Shown piece by piece: positions 24,035-32,690 of a DNA stretch of 64,000 nucleotides. Below the pieces are notes generated by a model. That model did no database searches, was not told the origin of the DNA, and saw nothing but the letters and a program-made list of their open reading frames with translations. The translations under genes and the position numbers were made by a program. Position 1 is the stretch's first letter; every line of letters begins with the position of its first letter. The DNA is from QALR01 sp900552255 (lineage in GTDB: Bacteria > Bacillota > Clostridia > Oscillospirales > CAG-272), in contig DBFVEH010000021.1 in NCBI GenBank assembly GCA_048526005.1, forward strand, positions 496,001 through 560,000. The letters run 5' to 3'.

Positions 24035-25530
24035 ATATAAATACCAGAATCGCCCAGCTGACGGAATATGCTGTCAAGAACGGTCTCATCGGAGAAGAAG
24101 ACCGTATTTTTGCGCACAACCGCCTCATCGAAGCGCTCGGACTTTCCGCATATGAGGAGGCCAAGACGGCGCAGGACGCCCCGCTCGAAGAAATCCTCGC
24201 GGATATCCTCGATTTTGCCTATGGAAGCGGCCTGCTCTCCGACAACAGCGTCACAGTCCGCGATCTTTTCGACACCAAAATCATGGGACTGCTCACCCCG
24301 TTTCCCTCCGAGGTGATCCGGCGCTTCCGGGAAGCCTACCGGATTTCGCCGGAAACGGCCACCGACTGGTACTATGCGTTTTCCCGCGCCACCGACTATA
24401 TCCGCACCTATCGGATTAAGAAGGATCTGAAATGGACGACACCCTCCGTTTACGGCGACATCGACATTACCGTCAATCTTTCCAAGCCTGAAAAGGATCC
24501 AAAGGCGATCGCCGCGGCAAAATCCGTCCCGCAGAGCGGCTATCCGAAGTGCGCGCTGTGCGCCGAAACCGAGGGCTACGCTGGAAATCTGCATGCCGCC
24601 GCCCGTCAGAACCACCGCATCATTCCCTTGACGCTCGCAGGAGAAAAATGGTATTTCCAATACTCCCCGTACGTTTACTACAATGAACACTGCATCGTGC
24701 TTTCCTCCGAGCATTCTCCCATGAAAATCGACCGCGGCACCTTTGTAAGGCTGCTCGATTTCGTGGAACAGTTCCCGCATTATTTCATCGGCTCGAATGC
24801 CGATCTGCCGATCGTCGGCGGCTCCATTCTCACGCACAATCATTTTCAGGGCGGACGCTACACATTCGCCATGGAAAAGGCGCCAGCGGAATTTGAGCTC
24901 ACCTTTGCAGGCTTTGAGGATATCAGGGCATGCGTCGTCAAATGGCCGCTGTGCGTCATCCGGATAAACGGGAAAAACAAAGAGCGTCTCATCACGCTTG
25001 CGGACAAAATTCTCCGTGCATGGAGAATTTATACCGACGCCGACGCCTTCATTTTCGCGCAAACCGACGGAGAGCCGCACAATACCATAACCCCGATCGC
25101 CAGACGCAGAAACGGAAATTATGAGCTCGATCTCGTCCTGCGCAACAACATCACGACGGCGGAGCATCCGCTCGGCGTTTTCCATCCGCACACGGAGCTG
25201 CACAACATCAAAAAGGAAAACATCGGCCTTATCGAGGTCATGGGACTCGCAGTGCTCCCCTCCCGCCTGAAAGCGGAAATGGCGGCGCTTGAAAAAGCGA
25301 TTCTCACAGGCTCCGATATCACGGCGGACGAAGCCATCGCCAAGCATGCGGCATGGGTGGAAGCCTTCCGGGATCACTACAAATTCACACCGGAAAACAC
25401 ACAGGAAATCCTGCGCCGCGAAATCGGAAAGACCTTCGTGCGCGTGCTGGAGGACGCCGGCGTATATAAATGCACAAAGGAAGGCCGCGCCGCGCTCCGC
25501 CGTTTCCTCTCCTTTGTCGATCGACAATGA
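24031..25530 (+). CDS. galT: UDP-glucose--hexose-1-phosphate uridylyltransferase
   Basis: The 499-residue protein is the long Firmicutes-type GalT (class II), with the active-site region ILTHNHFQGGRYTFAM containing the HxHxQ-like triad and GNLHAAARQNHRIIP earlier. It exchanges UMP between UDP-glucose and galactose-1-phosphate in the Leloir pathway. The start overlaps the preceding methyltransferase gene. No galK or galE is in the window, so galT is apparently displaced from a gal operon. Length and motifs look intact. Confidence 0.93.
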   Translation: MNINTRIAQLTEYAVKNGLIGEEDRIFAHNRLIEALGLSAYEEAKTAQDAPLEEILADILDFAYGSGLLSDNSVTVRDLFDTKIMGLLTPFPSEVIRRFREAYRISPETATDWYYAFSRATDYIRTYRIKKDLKWTTPSVYGDIDITVNLSKPEKDPKAIAAAKSVPQSGYPKCALCAETEGYAGNLHAAARQNHRIIPLTLAGEKWYFQYSPYVYYNEHCIVLSSEHSPMKIDRGTFVRLLDFVEQFPHYFIGSNADLPIVGGSILTHNHFQGGRYTFAMEKAPAEFELTFAGFEDIRACVVKWPLCVIRINGKNKERLITLADKILRAWRIYTDADAFIFAQTDGEPHNTITPIARRRNGNYELDLVLRNNITTAEHPLGVFHPHTELHNIKKENIGLIEVMGLAVLPSRLKAEMAALEKAILTGSDITADEAIAKHAAWVEAFRDHYKFTPENTQEILRREIGKTFVRVLEDAGVYKCTKEGRAALRRFLSFVDRQ

Positions 25531-25548
25531 AGCCATGAGGATATAAAA

Positions 25549-26775
25549 ATGAAAACAGAACGAAAATTCCCGAGATTCACGGTATCAAAAAAGGCGGAAG
25601 CCTCCCTGCGCGCCGGTCATCCGTGGATTTACGATACCGAAATCACGGACATATCCGGAGATACGCCGAACGGCTGCCTTGCGGACGCCGTATCTGCCAA
25701 AGGAACCTATCTCGGCACCGGCCTTTACAGCGAAAAAAGTAAAATCCGGCTTCGTATTCTCGCGGCTAACGCAAACGAAGCCTTTGGAGAAGCGTTCTTT
25801 GAACGCCGGCTGCGCTACGCCGTCGAATACCGGAAAACGGTTATGGGAGAAGATTTCTCCTGCTGCCGACTCATCTTCGGAGAAGCGGACGGCCTGCCCG
25901 GCCTCACAGTTGACCGTTTTTCTAATATTCTTGTCGCGCAGGTGCTCTCCTACGGAATCGATATTCGGAAAAATATGATTTTCTCCCTGCTATGGAAAAT
26001 TATGCGAGAGCTTGGAGAAAAAATCGACGGTATTTATGAACGCAACGATGCGGCAATCCGTGCGCTCGAGGGGCTCCCGGAATACAAGGGCTGGACGGAG
26101 CTCTGCGGCGGCACGCATCCGCAGTCCACACAGACTGAGATCACGGAAAACGGCATCCGCTACGCCGTCGATTTTGAAAACGGACAAAAGACGGGATTTT
26201 TTCTCGATCAGAAATACAATCGCCGAGAAATCGCGCGGCTTTCCCGCGGCAAAACGTTTCTCGACTGCTTTACGCATACGGGTTCATTCGCGCTGAATGC
26301 CGCTATGGGCGGCGCCAAGGTCACCGCCGTCGATATTTCGGAAACCGCTCTCGACATGGCAAGGAACAATGCCGCGAAAAACGGACTTTCCGACAAAATC
26401 GAGTTTATCCGCGCGGATGTTTTCGATTATCTTCGCCTGCTCCATGAAAAACGGGAAAAACCGTATGATTTCATCCTTCTCGACCCGCCGGCCTTCACCA
26501 AAAGCCGCAAAACCGTCGGCAATGCGGCAAACGGCTACCGTGAGATCAATTCGCTCGCCATGCGGATTCTGCCGCGCGGCGGTTATCTTGCGACATGCTC
26601 CTGCTCACATTTTATGCGCGACGATCTGTTCCGGAAAATGCTTGCCGAATGTGCCACAGAGGTTGGCGTAAAGCTGCGTCAGATCGAAGCAAGAACGCAG
26701 GCGCCGGATCATCCTATCCTATGGGGCGTGCCGGAAACGGAATATCTGAAATTCTACATCTTCCAAATCGAATAA
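25549..26775 (+). CDS. PUA-domain SAM-dependent RNA methyltransferase (RlmI-like)
   Basis: The 408-residue protein has an N-terminal PUA-like domain (LRAGHPWIYDTEI) and a RlmI-type methyltransferase domain with FLDCFTHTGSFALNAA as the SAM motif, FILLDPPAFTKSR as the catalytic loop, and LATCSCSHFM with the nucleophile Cys. Such enzymes form 5-methylcytosine in 23S rRNA. It is 18 bp downstream of galT in the same operon, giving two RNA methyltransferases around galT. Confidence 0.88.
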   Translation: MKTERKFPRFTVSKKAEASLRAGHPWIYDTEITDISGDTPNGCLADAVSAKGTYLGTGLYSEKSKIRLRILAANANEAFGEAFFERRLRYAVEYRKTVMGEDFSCCRLIFGEADGLPGLTVDRFSNILVAQVLSYGIDIRKNMIFSLLWKIMRELGEKIDGIYERNDAAIRALEGLPEYKGWTELCGGTHPQSTQTEITENGIRYAVDFENGQKTGFFLDQKYNRREIARLSRGKTFLDCFTHTGSFALNAAMGGAKVTAVDISETALDMARNNAAKNGLSDKIEFIRADVFDYLRLLHEKREKPYDFILLDPPAFTKSRKTVGNAANGYREINSLAMRILPRGGYLATCSCSHFMRDDLFRKMLAECATEVGVKLRQIEARTQAPDHPILWGVPETEYLKFYIFQIE

Positions 26776-26777
26776 AA

Positions 26778-26815
26778 AATACTCCGGAAAAGGATTCCTT
26801 TTCCGGGGTATTTTT
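26778..26815. terminator. Bidirectional terminator between convergent genes
   Basis: A near-perfect stem of about 14 bp (centred near 26797, ATACTCCGGAAAAGG against CCTTTTCCGGGGTAT) is flanked by A-rich and T-rich runs. It separates the RlmI-like gene from the convergent radical SAM gene. Confidence 0.85.
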
Positions 26816-26838
26816 CTGTCTCAAAGCCATTTTTACGG

Positions 26839-27846
26839 TCAATTCCGGTTGAACCATGCGCACCGTCCGCATCGCTCGGACATCTCCTCCGGACGGTTCA
26901 CAGCGCGGCGCAGCCGATGATACGCCTCGCTTTGCCACATATCCAAAAAGCTGCTCTCAGAAAGATTTCCGACACGCGCGCCGCCGTTGCAGCAAAGATA
27001 AACGTCGCCCGCGTAATCGATGGCGGCGCTCACAAGAGGCGCATGGCACACGGTATTCACAATATACTGTGAGGCGGGACGGTACTTGCCGTCGGCAAAG
27101 ACATAATCGCCGACTTTCGTGGGATACACGTCGAGAAACATACAGTGCTCACAGGCAAACCGATAGGCCGTTTCCAATTCATGGCACAAGGCTCCGTTCT
27201 GCTCAGGGACACAGAACGAAGGCGCGGTAACGATTCCACAGCCAACACGTCTTATGCCAAGCGAAAAAGCAAGACGGAAAATCTCCGCTATCTCACGTTC
27301 ATTGTCCTTTTGCACGGAAATATAAAAGGAAGGCGAGCGGTGAGATGGAAAATCCCCATAGGCTTTTGCCGCCATCTCCGCGTTTTTCATGACGCGCTCA
27401 AAACCGGCTCCCCTGCGGATCGATTCAAACGCAGCTTTGTCCGCGCCATCCACGGAAATGATGAGCTCCACTTCCGCTTCCGCAAGAAATCCGATCAGAT
27501 CCGGATCCAAAAGCATACCGTTCGTAGAAAGCTCCACATGGCAATCCTCTCTTTTTTTCCGGTTCACATAGCGCACTCTCTCACGCAGATCTCTTAGCAA
27601 AAGCGGCTCTCCTAAATTAAATAGAGAGTAGCTTCTGACATAAGGCGACGTCTCGTCGACGATTCTGCAAAACAGCTCCATCGGCATGATCCTGCCGCAT
27701 ATCGTTCTTTTGTCCCGACACATTTTGCACCATAGATTGCAGTCCTGCGTGACATCCAAATACAGCTTCTGCGGACAGATCATATTGTCGCTGCAATCCG
27801 ACGCCATTTGAAGCAGCTCATAGCTGTTATCCGTAAAATATCTCAT
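26839..27846 (-). CDS. Stand-alone radical SAM/SPASM protein
   Basis: The 335-residue protein has VTQDCNLWCKMC (Cys36, Cys40, Cys43), FNLGEPLLL, and a short SPASM-like C-terminus with CHAPLVSAAIDYAGDVYLCC and CGRCAWFNRN. The chosen start at 27846 has AGAGGT 7 bp before it, and a longer frame to 27918 lacks one. No PqqD-like gene or precursor peptide is adjacent, unlike the lasso cluster's two enzymes, so its substrate is not apparent. It resembles the broad MoaA/SPASM group that matures peptides or anaerobic sulfatase-type proteins. Confidence 0.85.
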   Translation of the reverse strand: MRYFTDNSYELLQMASDCSDNMICPQKLYLDVTQDCNLWCKMCRDKRTICGRIMPMELFCRIVDETSPYVRSYSLFNLGEPLLLRDLRERVRYVNRKKREDCHVELSTNGMLLDPDLIGFLAEAEVELIISVDGADKAAFESIRRGAGFERVMKNAEMAAKAYGDFPSHRSPSFYISVQKDNEREIAEIFRLAFSLGIRRVGCGIVTAPSFCVPEQNGALCHELETAYRFACEHCMFLDVYPTKVGDYVFADGKYRPASQYIVNTVCHAPLVSAAIDYAGDVYLCCNGGARVGNLSESSFLDMWQSEAYHRLRRAVNRPEEMSERCGRCAWFNRN

Positions 27847-28011
27847 AACTTTACCTCTGATATTTTCTATCAATTTATCAGCAAAGTCATGTCCGGATAT
27901 ATTTTTCGCTCCATACAAGGATCCGGATCAGACTTTGTATGAAGCTGTGACATTTACCGCCGGCAATACGACCAATTCCGATCACTCCTTACTCAAAATC
28001 ATTTTCTTTCA

Positions 28012-28347
28012 TTATATCCCAAAATGGATGACATATTTCCCCTCGTCCCGCGCTCTTTCAAAGAGCCCGATGAGCGGGCGGAAACGATCGCCGCCATGCG
28101 CATGAAGCACCGATAAAAAAGCCTCCGCGGACTCGGGCGGAATCAGCGTGATTCCACAGTAAGCAAGTCCCGTTCCGGGCTTCTGCCTCGTATGATAAAA
28201 GCACGGGATCTCCTGAACATCCATCAACAGCGGCTCGATATCGTAATCCTCGATTTCAAGGCAACGATACTTTTCGGGTTCGTATTTGTCATACCGCGCA
28301 TGGAGCCTCGGGGTTTTCTCCATAAGTCCAAATTCATGCTTCGGCAT
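28012..28347 (-). CDS. Conserved-looking unknown at the end of the his operon
   Basis: The 111-residue acidic protein (MPKHEFGLMEKTPRLHARYD) has no domain I recognise. It is 14 bp overlapped by the end of the upstream PHP phosphatase gene, so it is translationally coupled to histidine biosynthesis. Its many Glu, Tyr and Pro residues and a LLMDVQEIPCFYHTRQK core suggest a small folded enzyme or regulator, but nothing more can be said. Confidence 0.7.
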   Translation of the reverse strand: MPKHEFGLMEKTPRLHARYDKYEPEKYRCLEIEDYDIEPLLMDVQEIPCFYHTRQKPGTGLAYCGITLIPPESAEAFLSVLHAHGGDRFRPLIGLFERARDEGKYVIHFGI

Positions 28348-29176
28348 CGTCTTTCCCCTGTTCCCACACAATATCGCGCACATGCCGGAGAAGCGGCAGT
28401 CCCGCACGCGCGGCTGCCCTCGCCGCCATATCAAAGCCAAAGCCGAGGGTATCGGCGCGATGGCTGTCGCTCGACAACACGGCGCATCCGCCATGCTCCG
28501 CTAAATATGCAAGGATATCCCCCGCCGGATACGGCGCCGCGCGGTACCCGCGCGACATCGCGCCGGTATTCAACTCGAACGGAATACCGATCGGAAGGAG
28601 CGCCGCAGCCGCGGACTGCCATGCCGCAGCATATCGCGGATGCCGCGTATCAAAAAGGGCGTCTCCCTCGTTAAATTTCGTGATGAGGTCAAAGTGCCCG
28701 ATGATATCGGCGCCGGTGCGGTCTACGACATCGCGTTCCAGCGTGTAATAATCCTCTGCAAAAGCGTAATAGTCGCCGCCATAATGCTTCTCCACCGCCT
28801 CAGAAAACACCTCCCGCGTCTCGTCGACGGGGAGATAGCAGCCGTTCTTTTTCACATAGTGAACGGAGCCGATGACAAAATCATAGGCGTCTGTCGGAGA
28901 TTCCGAAAAATAATCCTGCTCCACACCGCAATAAATACGGATCTTATCACGGTATTTCTCTCTCAGACGGGCAATCTCCGCGCGATATAAGGCGGCGCCG
29001 TCCTCCGTCATACACCAATCCGTCTCAAACGGCATCGGCGCATGTCCGGAAAAGCCGAGAACGGAAAAGCCCTTCCCGATCGCGCAGAGCACAATCTCCT
29101 CCGCCGTACTCTTTCCGTCGCAGAAGGTCGTATGAACATGCAGATCCGCCGGCTGCGGAAGCTTCGGCCGACTCAT
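28334..29176 (-). CDS. hisJ: PHP-type histidinol-phosphatase
   Basis: The 280-residue protein has the PHP metal-binding start DLHVHTTFCDGKST (His13, His15), the GFSGHAPMPF box and a final DSHRADTLGFG. It removes phosphate from histidinol phosphate, step 8 of histidine synthesis, using a metal-dependent PHP site rather than the HAD-type phosphatase fused to HisB in enterobacteria. The HisB here is indeed monofunctional. Its start overlaps the end of hisIE (ATGA). Confidence 0.92.
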   Translation of the reverse strand: MSRPKLPQPADLHVHTTFCDGKSTAEEIVLCAIGKGFSVLGFSGHAPMPFETDWCMTEDGAALYRAEIARLREKYRDKIRIYCGVEQDYFSESPTDAYDFVIGSVHYVKKNGCYLPVDETREVFSEAVEKHYGGDYYAFAEDYYTLERDVVDRTGADIIGHFDLITKFNEGDALFDTRHPRYAAAWQSAAAALLPIGIPFELNTGAMSRGYRAAPYPAGDILAYLAEHGGCAVLSSDSHRADTLGFGFDMAARAAARAGLPLLRHVRDIVWEQGKDDAEA

Positions 29177-29823
29177 TTCGTCATTTTCTCCTGCTTTACC
29201 TTGTGATCGATGACATGGCGGGAGGCAAGCTCGCGCTCGATATCCTCAAGAGATATCCCCATCTCGATCATCAGCACCATTACATGATAGGCGAGATCGG
29301 CGATCTCATAGATCGTCTCCTTTTTGTCCGCGGCCTTGCCCGCAATGATGACCTCCGTGGACTCCTCTCCCACCTTTTTGAGAATCTTGTCGGGCCCTTT
29401 CTCAAAAAGATAGGTGGTATAAGAGCCCTCTTTGCGATGCAGCTTGCGGTCAGCGATAAGCTCCATCAGCGAATTCAGAGAAAATTCGTGACGCTCCTCG
29501 CTCTCAAAGACCGGCTCTCCGAAGCAGGAATCCGCGCCGGTATGGCACGCCGGTCCGTCCTTCTCCACAAGGACGATCAATGCGTCGCGGTCGCAGTCGG
29601 CGGTGATGCTCACGATATGCTGATAATTGCCGCTCGTCTCTCCTTTTGTCCAAAGCTCGCCGCGGGAACGGCTCCAAAAGCAGGTAAGCTCCTTTTCCAT
29701 CGAAAGCGCAAGGCTTTCGCGATTCATATAGGCGAGCGTGAGCACCTTTTTGCTGTATGCGTCGACAACGATCGCGGGGATGAGCCCCTTTTCATCGAAA
29801 TTTAATTCCTTTATATCAAGCAT
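29173..29823 (-). CDS. hisIE: Bifunctional HisI-HisE
   Basis: The 216-residue protein has a phosphoribosyl-AMP cyclohydrolase domain (GLIPAIVVDAYSKKVLTLAYMN, CHTGADSCFG with metal-binding Cys) and a C-terminal pyrophosphohydrolase domain (VGEESTEVIIAGKAAD). It performs steps 2 and 3 of histidine synthesis. I chose MLDIKELNFD at 29823 as the start, since the longer frame merges with hisF shadow sequence. It lies 44 bp after hisF. Confidence 0.92.
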   Translation of the reverse strand: MLDIKELNFDEKGLIPAIVVDAYSKKVLTLAYMNRESLALSMEKELTCFWSRSRGELWTKGETSGNYQHIVSITADCDRDALIVLVEKDGPACHTGADSCFGEPVFESEERHEFSLNSLMELIADRKLHRKEGSYTTYLFEKGPDKILKKVGEESTEVIIAGKAADKKETIYEIADLAYHVMVLMIEMGISLEDIERELASRHVIDHKVKQEKMTK

Positions 29824-29867
29824 GTTTATTCTCCTCCGGCGGCACAGCCGCTCTGTTATGAAAATTT

Positions 29868-30629
29868 TTAGATCCGTCTTACATTGATGCCCTGCTTTTC
29901 CAAAGCGAGCTTCAAATCGCCGATCCCGACCTCGCCGAAGTGGAAGATCGACGCGGCAAGTCCCGCGTCCACACGCGGGAGCGTTTTGAACAGCGTCACA
30001 AAGTCCGCGATGCATCCGGCGCCGCCCGACGCGATCACCGGCACCTCCACGGCATCGGATACCGCCTCCAGCATTTCCAAATCGAAGCCGTCCTTGACGC
30101 CGTCGGTATCGATGGAATTGAGCACGACCTCGCCGGCTCCCCGCCCGACACATTCGCGAATCCAAGAAACCGCCTCAAGCCCCGTGTTCTCACGGCCGCC
30201 CTTGGCAAATACACGGAATACGCCGTCCACGCGCTTTACATCGGCGGAAATCACCACGCACTGACTGCCGTATTTTTTCGCCGCCTCGTCGATGAGCGAA
30301 GGAGAAGCAATCGCGCCGGAATTGACGCTGACCTTGTCCGCGCCGCATTTCAAAACACGGTCAAAATCCTCCACCGCGCGGATGCCTCCGCCGACCGTGA
30401 GCGGAATGAACACCTGACGCGCCACCTCACAGAGAACATCCGTGAAAAGCGCCCGTCCCTCGGCAGAGGCGGTGATATCATAAAACACCAGCTCGTCCGC
30501 TCCGCATTCACTGTAAAATTTCGCAAGCTTCACAGGAGAGGTCACATCCGCAAGATCTGAAAAATTCACGCCCTTGACGACGCGCCCGTCCTTGACATCA
30601 AGACATGGGATAATTCGTTTGGTAATCAT
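29868..30629 (-). CDS. hisF: Imidazole glycerol phosphate synthase, cyclase subunit
   Basis: The 253-residue TIM barrel begins MITKRIIPCLDVKDGRVVKG, with Asp11 of the catalytic pair, and has SISADVK-like VISADVKRVDG and the phosphate-binding GGAGCIADF. It works with the HisH glutaminase to make IGP and AICAR. Its start overlaps hisA's stop by 4 bp. Long upstream in-frame sequence belongs to hisA. Confidence 0.95.
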   Translation of the reverse strand: MITKRIIPCLDVKDGRVVKGVNFSDLADVTSPVKLAKFYSECGADELVFYDITASAEGRALFTDVLCEVARQVFIPLTVGGGIRAVEDFDRVLKCGADKVSVNSGAIASPSLIDEAAKKYGSQCVVISADVKRVDGVFRVFAKGGRENTGLEAVSWIRECVGRGAGEVVLNSIDTDGVKDGFDLEMLEAVSDAVEVPVIASGGAGCIADFVTLFKTLPRVDAGLAASIFHFGEVGIGDLKLALEKQGINVRRI

Positions 30630-31342
30630 TTTGCCGCCTCCAATGCTTCCGCAAGATCGATCGCCCCGATATAATATGCTTTTCCGATGATCGCGCCGTA
30701 CAGTCCGAGGCTCGCGAGCGCCCTCACATCGTCGATCGACGAAACGCCGCCCGACGCGATGATATCGAGCGCGGGATAATGTTCCGCAAGCTCGCGGTAA
30801 AGTGAAAGATTGCTCCCTTTCATCGCACCGTCGCGCGAAATATCCGTACAAATGACAGTCCTAATGCCGAGCCGTATCATGTTTTCACAAAACTGCGCAT
30901 ATGGAATCTCGGAGCTTTCCGTCCAGCCGCGAATGGCGACAAAACCATCCTTGATATCGACGCCAACGGCGATACGCTCCCCGTAAGTCTCTGCCATCGA
31001 ACGAAGGAACACCTCGTCGGTAACGGCCGCCGTGCCGAGAATCACACGCGACACACCGGCGGAAAGATATGCTTCCACTGTCTCCGGTGTGCGGATTCCG
31101 CCGCCCACCTCGGCAAGCAGTCCCGTCTCCTTGACAATGGAACGAATCACGCCGAGGTTCGGCGTTTCGCCTGTGCGCGCGCCCTCCAAATCGACCAAAT
31201 GCAGAAAACGGGCGCCGGACGCCTTCATTCTCCCGGCAACGGACACGGGATCGGTGTCATACACCGTCATTTCATCGTAATTGCCCTTATACAAACGCAC
31301 GGCGTTTCCGCCGTAAAGATCGATTGCGGGAAAAAGGTTCAT
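30626..31342 (-). CDS. hisA: ProFAR isomerase HisA
   Basis: The 238-residue TIM barrel starts MNLFPAIDLYGGNAVRL, with VEVGGGIR-type LLAEVGGGIRT and IASGGVSSIDD phosphate sites. It isomerises ProFAR to PRFAR. It is homologous to HisF, beside which it sits, as expected of an ancient duplication. Its length is normal. Confidence 0.95.
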   Translation of the reverse strand: MNLFPAIDLYGGNAVRLYKGNYDEMTVYDTDPVSVAGRMKASGARFLHLVDLEGARTGETPNLGVIRSIVKETGLLAEVGGGIRTPETVEAYLSAGVSRVILGTAAVTDEVFLRSMAETYGERIAVGVDIKDGFVAIRGWTESSEIPYAQFCENMIRLGIRTVICTDISRDGAMKGSNLSLYRELAEHYPALDIIASGGVSSIDDVRALASLGLYGAIIGKAYYIGAIDLAEALEAAK

Positions 31343-31411
31343 AAGTCCTCCATGCCGCAGAATCGCGGCTGTTTTTATTTTTTATCGCGTTTGTCTCTTT
31401 ACCATAGCAGC

Positions 31412-32026
31412 TCAAAGCTCACAGAACGCGCGCAGGATCGACAAGCCGACGCTTCCGCTTTTTTCGGGATGGAATTGGCATCCCAATATATTGTCCTTTG
31501 CCACGGCCGCGGTCAGCGGCGCGCCGTATTCCGCCGTTGCGATCACGCTTTCCTCGCAGTCCGCGGCATAATAGGAATGAACGAAATATACGCAGTCGCC
31601 CCGCTCGATATACCGGAACAGCGGGTGTCTGGTCTCCCCGCAAAAACGGAGCGCATTCCAGCCGATGTGCGGAATTTTAAGTCCCGCCGGAATCACATCC
31701 GCGATCGGACGCACGGCGCCGGGGATCAGCGAAAGTCCCTCGTATTCCCCGAACTCATAGCTTTTCTCAAAGAGAAGCTGCATGCCAAGACAGACGCCGA
31801 GCAGGGGTTTTCCCTTTTCGGCCTCCGACTTCACGACCTTATCAAGACCGCCTGCCCGAAGCTTTTCCGCGGCATTTGCAAAAGCGCCGACGCCCGGCAG
31901 CACGATTTTATCCGCCGCACGGAGAACGTCCGCTTCCCCCGTGACGACGACCTGCGCTCCGACCGCGGCAAGCGAGGAGGAAAGCGAAAACAGATTTCCC
32001 ACCCCGTAATCAACGACAGCTATCAT
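31412..32026 (-). CDS. hisH: Imidazole glycerol phosphate synthase, glutaminase subunit
   Basis: The 204-residue class I glutamine amidotransferase starts MIAVVDYGVGNLFSL and has the nucleophile-elbow GVCLGMQLLFE with the catalytic Cys, plus a final CQFHPEKSG with catalytic His and Glu. It supplies ammonia to HisF. GGGAG precedes the start at 32026. In this operon it lies before hisA, 37 bp after hisB. Confidence 0.95.
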   Translation of the reverse strand: MIAVVDYGVGNLFSLSSSLAAVGAQVVVTGEADVLRAADKIVLPGVGAFANAAEKLRAGGLDKVVKSEAEKGKPLLGVCLGMQLLFEKSYEFGEYEGLSLIPGAVRPIADVIPAGLKIPHIGWNALRFCGETRHPLFRYIERGDCVYFVHSYYAADCEESVIATAEYGAPLTAAVAKDNILGCQFHPEKSGSVGLSILRAFCEL

Positions 32027-32062
32027 AAATACTCCCTTCGCCGCACGCGCGGCCGTCAAATT

Positions 32063-32653
32063 TTAAACAAGAAGCCCTTTGGTCGACGGGATCTCTCCCG
32101 CCGCGTCGGGGTCGAGCCGAACCGCTGTGCGCAGCGTGCGCGCCGTGCTTTTGAAAGCGCCCTCGATGATATGATGCGAATTTTTTCCCGCGAGCTCTCT
32201 TATATGCAGCGTGATATTCGCATGGCGGACAAATGCCTCAAAAAATTCCTCCGCAAGCTCCGTATCAAAGACACCGACCTTTTCTGTCGGAAGCTTCATT
32301 TTATATATCAGCTTCCCTCTGCCGGAAATATCGGCGGCGGTGAGAATCAGCGCCTCGTCCATCGGCAGGATGCAGTGGCCGTAGCGGACGATGCCCCGCA
32401 TATCGCCGAGCGCCTGCCGAAAGGCGTCGCCGAGACAGATGCCGATGTCCTCCGTCGTGTGGTGATAGTCCACATCGGTGTCGCCCTTGCATCGGACAAA
32501 AAGGTCGAATCTGCCGTGCTTGGCAAATAGGATGAGCATATGGTTCAGAAAGCCGCAGCCCGTATCGATATCGGATATGCCTGTGCCGTCGAGACAAAGC
32601 CGCAGCGTGACATCCGTTTCCGCCGTTTTGCGGATGATTTCACTTTTTCTCAT
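32063..32653 (-). CDS. hisB: Imidazoleglycerol-phosphate dehydratase (monofunctional)
   Basis: The 196-residue protein has the metal-binding motifs DTGCGFLNHML, VDYHHTTEDIG and AGKNSHHIIEGAF of IGP dehydratase, without the N-terminal phosphatase domain of enteric HisB. The missing phosphatase is supplied by the PHP gene at 28334. Starts at 32653 after GGAGGAG. Typical length. Confidence 0.95.
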   Translation of the reverse strand: MRKSEIIRKTAETDVTLRLCLDGTGISDIDTGCGFLNHMLILFAKHGRFDLFVRCKGDTDVDYHHTTEDIGICLGDAFRQALGDMRGIVRYGHCILPMDEALILTAADISGRGKLIYKMKLPTEKVGVFDTELAEEFFEAFVRHANITLHIRELAGKNSHHIIEGAFKSTARTLRTAVRLDPDAAGEIPSTKGLLV

Positions 32654-32690
32654 ACGAGTTTCTCCTCCTTCGTGAATATAAACCAATTAT

